From Sclerodactyla briareus (Eukaryota; Echinodermata; Holothuroidea; Dendrochirotida; Sclerodactylidae): a DNA stretch of 64,000 bases. The stretch is from NCBI GenBank assembly GCA_026419785.1, contig JAODTK010003043.1, forward strand, positions 114,058-178,057. Reading direction: 5' to 3'. The position numbers and the translations under genes are program-made. This document shows positions 1-12,560 of the stretch, in pieces; the first letter of the stretch is position 1, and the number at the start of each line of letters is the position of its first letter. Below the pieces are notes generated by a model that saw only the letters and a list, made by a program, of their open reading frames with translations, did not search any database and was not told the origin of the DNA.

Positions 1-159
1 ACTGCACAGGTGAAAACAAGCGATCGCCCCAGTGTCCGCTGGTTGCGCGATCAGTGTTTACTTCTATAGTCACCATGCAAACAATTGCAAGGCATTCAAT
101 GTGTCGCTTAAAGATTTCGGAATTAGCATTTAACAGAAGACAGCCTACTAATCAGTGAC

Positions 160-922
160 CAATTCAAATTCGAAAGGACTGATCATTGACCAGTGTACCG
201 AAAGAGTGAAGTTTTGTGGAAATGTGAGTGAAAATTATGCAAATTTAGGCAATTTACCAGTTCCACGAAAAATCGTCAAACTTTAAAATTACGAAAATTA
301 TGCAAATTAGCACTGAATGACCTACGGTGACTATGAACCATGATAAATTTGTTGGAACTCCAGGTAAACCATGCCGCAACCAAGAGTTTGAAATCCAAGC
401 AACTTAAAAGATTTCGCATGAATTATGCAAATTAGGGACGTGACGACCTCCATTGCCCCAGAATCTTTGTTAAAAGTTTAGGGACTGAAGGTGACCATAT
501 TCACTAAGTTTCACGGTTCATCGTATCTTGCTAGAGCCCAAAAATGAAATACATGAAAAGGCTAATTACAGTACTTAGTGAGGGACTTTTGTGCCCAAAA
601 TTAATCAGATCGTGTTCACCCAACCCCGATGCTACCCTGGAAATCTTTGTCGCAATTGCACTTACCGTCGGAAAGGGGCATATCCTGCTACGAAAAAGTG
701 TGACACACCAAACACGCACCCACATACATACACACACACACCACCACACGCACACACGACCAAGTGATTACTAAGTCTCTTCCTGAATTTCATTCAGCGA
801 GACAAAAACACATAGGGGAACAAAAAAACACACACACACAATACCACACACACACACACACCACACACACACACACAAAGTGGGACCACTAAGTCTCTTC
901 CTGAATTTCATTCAGGCGAGAC
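160..922 (+). repeat. Octamer-bearing repeat ending in (CA)n blocks and two hairpins
   Basis: Interspersed repeat of degenerate monomers. The word TTATGCAAATT occurs near 237, 299 and 424, each containing the POU-type octamer ATGCAAAT. The right part is two (CA)n stretches (about 709-760 and 828-878). Each is followed by almost the same hairpin, at 775-803 and 893-922, with arms related to GTCTC..CCTGAAT and ATTCAGG..GAGAC. The hairpin segment is therefore tandemly duplicated with a period of about 118 bp. Related octamer-containing sequence lies at 12.3-12.55, 35.6-35.99 and 41.0-41.2 kb. ORFs across the CA tract are repeat artefacts. Confidence 0.6.
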
Positions 923-3060
923 GAAAAACAATTATAGGGAACCTCAGAGTCTTTCCCAATACATCAAAACAATCATCAAATTAATCACGGTGGATTTGGG
1001 GTAATATGGAATATCTCCCCATTCAGTTACTCAGTACACTAAAACAACGTACGAGTCCAAGCTGATCAAAAAACCGGGAACCAAATTCTGAAAGAATCTT
1101 CTGAACACATACATTGATTGAAAAGTTTAAAGTATAGGTCTATGTTGCAAAATTCTGACGGGGGCCAAGTGAGACATGCAATTGAAGGCCAATAAAGGTC
1201 CAATTTTGGGAGAAGACATATTTGCCAACATCAAAACCGATGTGTAGGTTGCAAACTATGTTATTTGTCAGGTAAGCCTCCAAGCGATCCAGCGTTACAT
1301 ACGTGCGGAAGTGTACGGATATGGCAAGGAAGCAATACACATCTTTGTGTTCTTGTGTCATGAGAGAAATTCACCTCCATCGGTCTCACTAGGCCCCCCC
1401 CCCCCACCCGTCCCGCACTCCCCCTCGGCCTTCCCCCCCCCCCCCCCCATCAACCCTGTTTTTCCTCGGTCGGCTGTTGCAACAATAGGATTACAATCTA
1501 CACTGCCCACGTCAGATATGTTCGTGTAATACCTCCAAATTCATTCCGACTCTGAGATTGGCCGTCAATAGACCTTTTGGCCGCCAGCATCCATCTCCAT
1601 GTTGGACTTTTTCGTATTCGCATCTTCAATGTACCAGGGTATTTCCACCCACAACAACCAAGGCCAGGTCGCTACGTACAACGATTCCGACTTCCGAGTA
1701 GAATACGTAAGTATTCGATTTCACAAAAGGGAGGCTTACGAAACGATACAACTAGCTAGCCTAGCATTCCTAGCATGTGCTGGGACTGGTTCAGTATAGA
1801 ATCACAACATATGCTTGAATATAGGCTCTGCTTCTTCGCAGTTCACTCGGATTCAATGCGAAGTATTTAACTGCTGGTGGTCGCAAGACGATAAGATATA
1901 CGCGAACGTGTTCTAAAGCGACTTAATTGGTGTTCCATAGAACACCTCAACACCACTAGAAGATCAACACAAGCAGTAGAGTACCACGGAGAATCGACTA
2001 CAACCCAAGGTCACAAACTCCAACAAGAGTCACGCAAATACCAAAATACGGTGATTCGATCAGGCACACGCTACATTATGCCGAGATACCACGACTAAAA
2101 AATAGCAATGAGTCATTAAGACAAATATACCACGTTAAGTAAAACACGGATTCCCATTGGCAGGTGTCGTGTAAGCGTCACTAGGCTGCACACAAAAGGT
2201 AGAACCGTGCTTGTGTGGTAGTACGTTTGGGTTGCCAGTCTCTATAACTCTTACCTCTTCTTAAAATTGCAGTAATGGGGGGGTAGGGTGGTGGTTCCGT
2301 ACCAAACGAACAGTTTGATGATGAGAGTGCCCATCCCTATGTCTATCTATCTACTATTATATCATCTATCTATCTATTATCTATCGCATATCATCTATTA
2401 TTACTGTTCGTTGTCTGGTCTGTCCGCCAACTGATTCCTTGCAATATAAACCTTTATGGCTGACTCTGATGTGCGTGTGTCCGTGTGTACGTGTTGTTGA
2501 CCCGGTGTCGTTAATCAAGCAAAAACTCGAAAACCGTAAATGTCATCAATGTCATATATTGCCTGTAGGTGCGCCACACGGTGTAGATGGACCCTATTTC
2601 CTTCGTAGCCGGAAACTGGACACCAAAGGTACAATAGAGGATGAACACAAGGTACACAGGGGCCTGATGTTTAGGGTCAAAGGTGTAAACTGGGGGGGGA
2701 TTCATTCCAATGTCAGCAAAGGGGGAAAAAAGGGACAGGTGAGATGTGCGGCAGGTGCCCCATTGAATGTTCTTAGTGGACCCGCACTGTGTGACCTCAG
2801 ACTCTGTTTAACATCGAGGAACTTTCGTTGCCGAACTGAGTTTTCGTGGGCCATTTCGGATCCTAAAAGTAACTTCTGACCACATATATGTTAGTCGACC
2901 AAGTTCTTAACTTCAAGAGTGCAGTATGGAATTCTAGAGCTTGGAATAGTAATTTTTGAAGAAGTGGGTCAATCTTCGCTGAAGATGAAGGTCAATGATA
3001 AAAAGAAGGTCATTGGAGGTCACTTATAGACAAAAGGAAAACTGCCATTAAAGGTGTATT
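923..3060. other. No recognisable gene; microsatellite and an anonymous ORF
   Basis: No conserved protein or RNA was recognised. Poly-C runs lie near 1394 and 1431, and an irregular TATC microsatellite at about 2340-2405. A 146-codon ORF at 2439-2879 (+) has a cysteine-rich, low-complexity start and no domain I recognise. I do not call it a gene. Confidence 0.5.
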
Positions 3061-3069
3061 TCGCAATAA

Positions 3070-4190
3070 AACCCAATGAGAATAAAACGATATAGATGGT
3101 TTTTTGATTCCTTGGCGAAGAAAAGGAATCTATGCAGTCAGGTGGTGTGTGTGTGTGTGTGTGTGTGGGGTGGTGTGTGTATATGTGTTTATGTATGTGT
3201 GTGTGTGTGGTGTGACACTTCGTTTCCACGCGATATCTCACAAAACGCCAGAATGTATTATGTTCAGTCAGGTAGGTAGGGCACCATGGAAGGAGACCCC
3301 TATGGTTTTTGGTACCAATCGATGGTCGTTCAAGGTCATGAGAGGTCAAACTTTGAAAAGTGTTCGCACGATATCTAATGATCGCAAGCAGGTATGAATT
3401 CATATTTGGTAGGATAGGTGTAACCCATGCGAGGATGACCTATGTTTTTGGTCTGGGAGAGTCAGGTCATTTAGGGTTCAGAATATGGCAATATTATATA
3501 TTTGGCAATGAAAACATTGAGAGGGATGTCGCTAATGGAAAGTTTGTTCGTTCGGTTGAAATACATTATGGTGACCGACTGGGACCTCATTTTGACCTTT
3601 GACCGCATTTGACCTGACCTAGTGATTTTGCATGCTTTTTTTGTATTGGCGGGAAGCGGTCGTGTTAAGACAACAAAAAGTCAATGACATACCTACTACG
3701 ATACTCTTATCACAAGCTATATCAATGAATGTGCAAGGTCAAGGACAGCTAAAATCGTCATATATCTCGGCAATTGAACATTTTGGAGGACTGTCATAAT
3801 GGAAAGTTTCGTTCGTCTGGGTGACAAAATAATGGTGACCAACTTTGACCTAAGTTGACCTATTGACCTTTTGACTCATGTGACCTTGGACATGGGGATG
3901 TTGCATGCTTTTTATGTGGTGGCCGGAAGCGTCTTGTTAAGGCAAACGAAAAAGTCAATGACTCTACCATAATACGATACTCTTATACAAGCTATCTCAA
4001 TGATGGGAAGGTCAAGACAGCATAAAACATGGAATGTGGATAAATTGGCATTTGAAGCTGATCCTCAGCATGATACTAATGAATGCAACACGTATCTATC
4101 AAGTCAAATAAAGTGTGTGGGTTGACACATGATGAGAATATAACCTATTGTGTTGGTATCAGGTCAAGGTCATTCCAGGTCACATAGGAC
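3070..4190 (+). repeat. GGTCA-type repeat with terminal hairpin and (GT)n
   Basis: It starts with a hairpin at 3106-3130 (arms GATTCCTT and AAGGAATC), then (GT)n to about 3210, then two or more diverged monomers of roughly 300 bp rich in GGTCA/TGACC words (for example near 3590-3620 and 3840-3890). The same order of hairpin, GT tract and GGTCA monomers recurs at 41.85 kb, and in reverse orientation at 14.6, 58.3 and 60.1 kb. This defines one dispersed family. No coding capacity is seen. Confidence 0.65.
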
Positions 4191-4254
4191 AATCCTTATA
4201 TCTCTACAAACGATCATTGTACAGAGTGGAGACACAAGCAATAGCCAACCAAAC

Positions 4255-5040
4255 AAATATTCCCCCAGTGAAGACAGTTACAATTTCTGAATTGTCATTT
4301 TATTGTTATTCCGATATGTTGAGTATTGACTAGCACAAATATGTCCACTAGACAAGACAGTACAAATCTGAATTGTCATTTTATTATTAGCCCCAGTGAC
4401 CAGTCTATATGTACCTCCGGGACAGTAGTGGTGTTGCTACGGGTGGGGGTGGCAATTTTGGTCTTGCACGCCACCCCCCCCCCCCCCCAACCAGGTTTTA
4501 TAGGAAGCTTATGAAAAATTTAAAAAATGTAGCCCTGTGTGAAGAGCATCACGGTTTATGACAAATCATAATTGCAAAGCAGACACGACTCTTCTGCGTA
4601 TACCTCCTCTCATTTAGTGTTACATTTTTGACCACCAAAGTGTTGTGTTGCCATCTTCATAAAATCTGGGTGACTTCCATTCCACCCTTCCCTCTTTCCT
4701 TCCCAATAAAAGTATTCCCCAGTTTGAAGACAGTACAAATCCTCAATTCATTTTATTATTATTCTGATTATGTCCTGAATTTGGACTAGCACCAGTGACC
4801 AGCCATGAGATGTATGTACCTTCCTGATCAGTAGTGGTCAGTGTTGCTATGGTTGGCGTGGGAATGGACAAGGCAGATACGCATCTTTCTACATGCACCA
4901 CCCCCCCCCCTCCCCCTGTGGGGGTTTCATAGCCGCCCATGAAAATTGAAAAATGTAGCCCTATTTGAAGCCTGCATCCTCGCATTTCATTGACAATTCC
5001 TAATTGCAAGGCAGATACTTTTCTTCTTGGGTATACTTCC
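4255..5040. repeat. Two-unit tandem duplication of about 460 bp
   Basis: Unit A (about 4255-4625) and unit B (about 4715-5040) share, in order, CCCAGT..GAAGACAGT, an ATTTTATTATTA stretch, GACTAGCAC, a CCAGTGACCAG block, a C-rich run, AAAAATGTAGCCCT, and TAATTGCAA(A/G)GCAGA. They differ by many substitutions and indels, so the duplication is either old or noisily sequenced. Non-coding. Confidence 0.6.
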
Positions 5041-5044
5041 TATA

Positions 5045-7950
5045 CATATATGATATCGATGGGGGGTAGACAACTGGAATTTCTCCATAGCGTAGCTTAT
5101 ATTCACTCGAGGGGAGAATGCCAGTTTGTTGCTTTACATTATTGAAAACGGTGATTTGATCTCAATTTCCCATTTAACTAGTGTATAGCAAAATGCACAC
5201 CAGGAAATGTCCTGCTGACTTCATTTTAGAACACCTATGTAGCCCAGCCATTAATCCTCTTCAACCACGGTCTGCATTGTGTGGTAATACTATAATAAGC
5301 CTTCAGTTTGACTGGTCAAACATTCCCAATCCTCAAAGGATTTAATCTCCTCAGCTGTGTGTGTGAGACTGCAAAGAAGTGAGAATACAAACACATAATA
5401 AACTTTAAGCTGCCTGGCAACAGTCGTGTGGAAATGGTACCTGCCACTGGCAATGCTCAGAGGATTGAGAGGGGGTAATCCATTATTCTCTCCTGTTGCA
5501 CCATCTACTGATATCTGAGTGTTTACACTTCCCTATAGGGAATGCGAAAAGCACGCTTCCAGGTTGTGAATTACCTGACAGGCAGGACTGACAATTAGGT
5601 CTTATTAGCTGTGATTGTCACAGACAAGCCCTAATGAGGGGGATTAACTGTGATGTGTGTAGAAGCCGTGAGTGGGAGGAAGAAGAAAGCAAGGGTAAGA
5701 AAACTTTGAAGTAAGGAAGGGCACAACATTTTTGGCAATTTTTGATATTGAGCCAAAAAGTGAGGGCATTACCCTGTTACCCCATGAGAAAAAAAGTGAG
5801 GGCATTACCCTGAACCCCAGGCATGAAAGGGCAGGGTTTAACTCTATAAAGTATCTCTCTTCTTACCCAGGCCTCCTATCTGGTGTTGACTGTCACTTGA
5901 TGCGATATTTGGAAAAGTGATGCAGGTAATAACATGTTAAACAATTGGCAGAAGGTCATACTCGGATCAATATTAACTGAGCCCACATAAATCAAAAATG
6001 TCTCAACATTGGCCATATATATATAGGAAAATTACAAAGATCGTATGTTCTATAGCTATTTGGATATTCTCATGCAGCCAGATATGTCTGTTATGGGAGG
6101 GGCTGCATGGGGTTGGTCATATAGAGAGACATTCCTCAAACCACCACCATGTAGGCGAGATATGTGATTGAAAGCCTTGTGGAAAAGTTTGACCCTATAA
6201 AAAATAGCAATAAGACATTTGATTGGCTGGTGAAAATGGCTTTGATACAAGTATTCTGAACAGTATGCACTTGTCAATTGCATGACCCCCCCTTGTACAC
6301 CAGACAAGGCGAGTATTGCACTTCACAAAAGAATGAACCCTAGTCACTTGTGCTGAAAAAATAATTGAAAATTGATACACCCACAGTTCACTTTGAAAGA
6401 CCACAGACTACTTGCTGTTACAAATTGAAACGATTGACTGGCATGACTTACCCCTCAGTTCACATTATTGATTAACGACATATGGTACAATGACCAAAAT
6501 GGAGGACACCCTGCTATTGGACACCTGACTGTACCTACAATGACTCGCCGTGTCCAGGGTAGTGGAGGGATGCAATGATATATATAGCCTGTATTTAGGG
6601 TGACACCATGCTCTTTCCCCACACATAACCCCTAAAAAAGAATTTTTCACATTGTTAATGAGTTGGTCTCCGATTCACGAACTGCACTTAATCAATTATC
6701 TGTTTGACCACACCAGTCACTTAGGAGTAATGAATGTTGCTAAGTGATCCTCATCATTTAGCCTTGCTGCAGTCTGCTGACTAGTGTTACGGTTGGTGGG
6801 ACTTTCCACACTGAATGGAAAACATTGCACCTCGCTGGTTATGACTTCTGACTTTACCTTCACTCTTCAAGACATACTTACTTACCAGTTTATTTCAGTA
6901 TTTATTTCTATTGCCCTAGAGTGACTTTTGACCTGGTCAAAAGCAACAAGGATCTCATCTCATGCGCTGAGTAAATATTGCAGGTGATCGTTTGTGTCAA
7001 GTTGTGGTTTGAGTTGGCAAACACAAATCTTGCAGGGTTGACTATAGCTGAGTAAGGGGAACGTGTTAGGAAAAAAAAAGGCAAGGAACACTACGCAGAG
7101 GTGCGTCGTTAGAATGGTGCACGTCATGGAAAAGAAACATTTCCATTGAAGAGGTACATCCTCCAGATCAACGAGGGTCATTGTAGGGGTATAAAAACCT
7201 AGTTGGGAGCTGCTTTTTTCTTAGCAGAAAAAAAACAAAAAACCAAGAAACAAAATCCCAGATAAAAATGGGAGGTAACTCTATTGTGATCTCAGTGACC
7301 CTTATCTGTGGACCTTGGACCTCAATTCGACCACCCGGCCGCAATCAGATTTCTGAAATTGTTTAGGACATGTCTAGAATTGTCGGTGTTCTTAGCTGAC
7401 GCACTGCCACCCCGGTGATATACACTTATAGTTCATCATCATGCTCTTATAGTAAAGCATTAAAACAATTGGTCTACTAAGTGGAATGAACGAGCCAATC
7501 TAAACCCAACCAAAGTAGCGGTATACGTCATGTTGACCATGTAGACCCCGTTAAACATACTAGTGACCTTTGAGGAAGCTTCATTTATCATACAGCTTAC
7601 CGATATACTCACTTTACATGTAGCTGCCTCCAGCTTCAAGGCTTGAAATGCCATGTTGTCTGATACATTAATGATTTAGGGTTTCCCGTGATATTGTTAT
7701 CATGGTCACGGAACGCGGTGCACTAGTCAGTTTCTCAGGTTTCGCAACAATATTGGAAAACTAGGTTTGCACACGAAACCTGAAACCTCAATTATGGAAG
7801 TCATATATGAGGACTGTCTGAGGGACTGTCGATCTTTTACTGTTTCTATCGCTGTTTTAAAAGGATGGTCGAAAAGTATATAAAACTTACTAATTTTCGA
7901 AAAAAAAAACAACTTAGTAGGAAGTTTTTTTTCTGTACAATGGAATGGTG
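5045..7950. other. Unannotated non-coding stretch
   Basis: No exon, RNA gene or mobile-element protein was recognised. The one small structure is a 21-bp direct repeat (AAAAGTGAGGGCATTACCCTG) at about 5756 and 5794. The ORFs here are short and show no conserved motif. Confidence 0.4.
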
Positions 7951-7954
7951 TAGA

Positions 7955-10101
7955 CTATGGCGCGAGAAAAGGGAATTATTATCAGGAAGGAATAATATAT
8001 TATCTATTATTAAAATATATGGCTGGTGTGAAATTTTATCCCTTTTTCAAGAAATTTTCATTTGCCAAATCGATATATATTTTCTGCTGGTGGAAATATT
8101 TCATTCACCCAATGGAAAACGCTGTTCCCCTCAAAAAATATTCAGAAGCACAAATATGTTTCGATGGAGCAATTATTCATAAAAGAAATACGTTTCACCA
8201 AAAATATTTTTTGCAATGAAATTTTATTTGCTTCTTCACAATTATATTATCAACGTAAAAAAAAGATTCGTAACGGAGTCTTTGCAACCCTTATACGTTT
8301 GCAACAAAATATATGTTGCAACGGGAAATTTGTTTGGCTCTTGACATAAGCTGTTATCAACCCGAAAAACATATATATTCAACGTAGTCTTAGTTCAGTC
8401 GTTTGAGTGATATCGATTCCACACTGGTGTAGCATTAGCCATGCTGCCTTGCACCACGCGTACGCGAAACTACCATAGAAACCTTCAACTTGACTTGAAG
8501 TGATGTGTGCGGCATTTACTACTACTAGGCCTTGTTGTAGCTGGCTAACTGGGACTCCAGATGCCTGGAGTGACAAATAGTCGTTCTTATTCCCCGCCTC
8601 TCTCGACTCTCGACGGCCGAACAGGGATGAGGCCAGCTCCCTTCCCTGCTGATCCCACTTGGCCTAGTATTATAGTAACAGTAACAGTTGAGTTTTGGGG
8701 GACACTGTTTACTGGGAGTGGTAGGGGAGCATTCGGCCTATGGGCCGGTGCAACAAGGTTTGCAATCCCTTGTCCTAATGGTCGACTCAACAAGTTTTGG
8801 ACACCGCTCTCCAACTGATTGCTACTGCGTCCATTATAACCGACGTACAAATTAGCATTTAGTCCTTGTAGTTGTATTTGTAACCACTTAGCATGTACAA
8901 CTGTACACGGAAAACTTTCCGCCGCGATGGCCGGGCCAGTAGGGTATTTTTTCTGAGGAAGGCTGAATGCAAACTGTATGTCCATGCATTGCACATGTGC
9001 TCGAATCAAGGTTATAGGATTGAGTATCATGGCTTAAAGTTCTTGCGGGCCGTTGTTCGCAGTTCTAGTTTGAGACGTTGAACGCATGTTGATGGTGGAA
9101 ATAGTATAGTATGATAAGTCGGGCAATTCAAGTTTCAATAATATCTCCTAAGCATTGACTATTCTATACGCCGGGTGCTCAATTATCTGAGGAAACATTA
9201 CGCGACATTGCCTCTGGTCAGGCCGGTGGTTCAACTTCCACAATTTATGACGACAACTCCAAGGAATGGAATCACTTTGGATGCATTTCAGACATTCGTT
9301 TAATTCTGGACCCCTCGATTTCCTACTCAAGCATGCATCATCATAGGATTAAACCACTTGAAAAAATAGTTCCTTGGAGTATTGCTATTCCTCATACCAG
9401 TTCCTTCCTATACAGCCTTGAAATCGGTATCCGATAGTACGAAAAGTGGAACGCCGCGGTTGCAGGTTGAAGGAATGCCACGCAGGTACAACCCATCGAG
9501 TAACAGTAGATTCCCTTGCATTTAAAAAAAAAAACGCTCAACGGTACTCTGACGATTAGAAGAAACGGCTGTCCATGAGGCGAACGTTCATAATATATAT
9601 TTTGTCGGTGGCCAACCTATTTTTTGACAGCAAATTGTATTTTCTGTTGCCACAAATATTGTAGCCAAATATAGTTTTTTGTTTTTTAAATTTTGCAATA
9701 TCTCATATTCGTGTTCGGAAAAGTTTATTGTCAATGGACAATATCTGCAATGGAAATATATTTCTTTGGTTACATACACATTTTGTAGAACATATACTTA
9801 TTTTCCTTGTACATTATATTTCACGGGAAACATACAAAAGGTTGCTAACGTATATTTTGTTGAAAACAATTAATTGTTGTAAATGAACTATATCTACATA
9901 TATTTTTTCATCAGAAACGTATTTCTTTTACGGAAATTGTTTTCCACCGAAACATATTATTTGTGCTTCCGAAATATTTTTGGAGGGAACAATATTTTCC
10001 ATTGTGGAATAATATTTCCAAGATCCTAAAATATTTTCTTGATTTGGCATCTATATTTCTTCTTGTTATATATTCCCTTTTCCTCTCTCCTCGCGCCATA
10101 G
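7955..10101. mobile_element. Long-TIR (fold-back-like) DNA element with TAGA target duplication
   Basis: The ends are inverted: CTATGGCGCGAG at 7955-7966 and its complement CTCGCGCCATAG at 10090-10101. Both are flanked by TAGA (7951-7954 and 10102-10105), as expected of a 4-bp target-site duplication. Homology continues inward as AT-rich arms of about 400-500 bp (left to about 8350, right from about 9595), sharing blocks such as AAAAGGGAAT, AATATTTC, AGCACAAATA.TATGTTTCG and AAAGAAATACGTTTC. The interior (8370-9590) is not repeated and has no transposase I recognise, so the copy is probably non-autonomous. A 4-bp duplication occurs in Chapaev/CACTA-like and some Academ elements, but the family is not assigned. 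Confidence 0.7.
8370..9590. other. Unique interior of the long-TIR element
   Basis: This is the segment between the inverted arms. It has higher GC than the arms and different composition. The longest ORF, 8587-9030 (-), has 147 codons with a proline-rich C-terminal half; a shorter one lies at 9148-9330 (-). Neither resembles a known transposase, so this could be captured host sequence or degenerated element core. No function is proposed. Confidence 0.4.
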
Positions 10102-10329
10102 TAGACTGTTTGTTGTAAACAAGTGGGAACACTTTCTCTCTGGGAATGACGGTTGAAGACTGAATTGGGGGTTATTAATGGGATTTGATCAACATCTAAT
10201 CACAGTATGCCAACAATAATGGCCCCTCTCGCCCTGACCAGTGTTTTAACCTGATCGCATGTACGGTTAGAAGTATGAGTGAACTAACGAACAAACTAAA
10301 CGAACGGACGAACGAGACATGATGACTTG

Positions 10330-12190
10330 TATGGCTGCTTATCCGCAGCTAAAACACTTGACGTGCCAATTCTGTGAACAGTCTGTTTTCCTCCAACATC
10401 ACTCTACGCTACCTGTCCATCCCCAATGCGAATCGTACGATGAACTTGCTTCGCGCTTCCAAATAGTTTCAAACTAAGTGGATGATATCAGAGTGAGCCT
10501 TCCTCGATGCTGATGATCCTTCATCCATCGAAACAAATGAAATTTGGAGAGACTATAAATCACTCGAGCCAGTTCACACAGACTGCTATCAGCGAGGTCT
10601 GAGTACCATGCCAACGCTTCTAATCGACATGTAACATTTAACCAATCCCACCTGCAATGGTCAAAGAATGCGCCACCAGATTGCCCTTAAATCGTAATAC
10701 ATTCAATGTCAATTCTTCCTGGATACGGCCATCATCAATCTAAAGCTACTTGTAAAACCACTCTTGAAAAAACCAACGTTGGACGAATAGCAGATGGAGC
10801 AATACCGAGACTATTTCAAACTTCTCTATCCTCTCCAAATTATTGAAGCATAGTTATGCCCAATCACTTGAGAAATGTTTTCACGAAATGTAGGCGAGCG
10901 GCCTACAAGAATCCACAGCACGGAACAGCTCTTATCGGACGTCACACAGACATATTTCAGGCTGTAGAGCAGAGAGAGGGTGGAATCCTAGTAACTTATC
11001 TTGGACCTCAGTCAGCATCTGAAAACATAAACCACCTATATATTAAGCGTCTCCATTGATGGGTTTGGTCATACCTACTTCGAGAACACAACGGCCCTAT
11101 CTTCTTAAAAATGAGAATCCCAGGTCACTGAATTTCCTATGGAGTCCACAAAAGTTCATTCTCATACCCATCTGTTATTATCTATACCTATTTAAGACGT
11201 AGTGACTATGCGGGTAACATGGCGTCTGTGTCCATCTCTGCACCGACGACTCGCAGCTGTATCTGCCCTACAAGATTACTGATCGTGCCCCCCCCCCCCC
11301 CCCGAGGCTGAACGTGCTGTATCCCAAATACAGTCCTGTCTATTGTCGTAAGAACTGAATGACGAGGAATAAAACTAAAATTTAACAGAAGACATTTTTT
11401 AGACCGAAAAAAATATTACGTACGAATATAAAAAACAGAACCCCCCCCCCCACCCTTAACCCCCCCCCATGGTCAATCACAAAATACGCGATGTAATTGT
11501 AATGTGTATAGTTCAGCTATAACATGGTTTTGTATTGAGAGTATACTTAACAATGAGTAATCAAATTAGTGTCATTTGTAGAAATGCATATTTCCATCTC
11601 ATAAATATTCTTGACACAGTCTGAGACCGAAAAAAAAGGTCTTGCGTTATTTTTTAGTCCTCCAACGATCTCAATAATTCGTTTTTCGTATGGAATCCCA
11701 CTCACGGCTCTTGCTCACCTTCAGGTAGTTGTAAAACACTGCAGCAGCATATTACAGTCATGAAAAGTACACGCACACTACAGTCTTGCGGGGACCTACA
11801 TTGGATTCATCCCATCATATTCGCTATAAAAATCGCTCTGGTTTGTAAGACTTTACATGGTCACGCCTATCCATCCTACTGAATCGTATACGGTCCACAC
11901 CCATGTATTTGCTCTCGTTCCTCCCTGAGAACTACCTACGGGTTTCTGCGACCAGAACTAAATTCGAAGTTCGTGGTTTATTCAGCTCTGCTCCATCCGT
12001 TTGGAATCAACTACCTTCACATGTCAGAAATTCTACTAGCCTATCAGTTTTTTAGGTTTTTATGAAGTTTTTTTTTAAGTCCAAGATTAAGGCACATTTC
12101 TTTCATCTTGCTTACTGCATGTAAAAACGCTGCCGAAACATGTTGCAGATGGCGCGGCGGTGCTATATCAAGTTTACTTAATTATAAAAA
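10330..12190 (+). mobile_element. Degenerate L2/CR1-like LINE (reverse transcriptase and 3' end)
   Basis: Reverse-transcriptase signatures occur in the expected order on +, in shifting frames. LVKPLLKKPTLDE (10749-10790) is the motif preceding the palm. GILVTYLG followed by INHLYIKRLH (about 10979-11056) corresponds to the family's 'LDLSAAFDTINH' region. CTDDSQLYLPY (DD at 11245-11250) is the catalytic box with A replaced by T. Downstream are the C-terminal patterns LHWIHPI..IALVCKTLHGHAYPSY (about 11798-11880) and SVWNQLPSHVRNSTSLS (about 11996-12045), then the tail GCGGTGCTATATCAAGTTTA, which resembles the L2-type GCGCTATATAA end. Frameshifts, stops and about 290 bp of unrelated sequence near 11400-11690 make it inactive. 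Confidence 0.8.
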
Positions 12191-12289
12191 ACAAGACACA
12201 AACTGTGTCGTGATCTCTTGCCATAGCTGACAGGCTAAGGCGAAACCAGAAAACTTGTATCGCCCCTAATTAGATATTGTTGGTATACT

Positions 12290-12560
12290 CAAAATTTTAT
12301 ATAGTCGCACACTTGGAATTCCAAATATTATCATTCCCTCCCCATTCACCAACTGAGGTGTTATTCAATTCGGACAAAGTTTGGAAATCCCAAAAGTAAC
12401 AAATTTGACCTCCAGTGACTTCTAAATAAAAATTAAAAAAACACACCTGTCTTTTGTCAGGGTCAAATGAAGTCCCCATCCGGCAAGTTTCGTTCACATA
12501 GGTCAAACTTTAAATTTTCGCGTAAATTATGTAAATTAGGGGGGATTGTGTGCCGTACAT
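12290..12560. repeat. Octamer-family repeat fragment
   Basis: It contains CAAGTTTCGTTC followed by AAATTTTCGCGTAAATTATGTAAATTAGG (broken here only by the line layout). This is the same module as at 35.84-35.89 kb, but the octamer is mutated to ATGTAAAT. It is a diverged copy of the 0.16-0.55 kb repeat. Non-coding. Confidence 0.5.
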
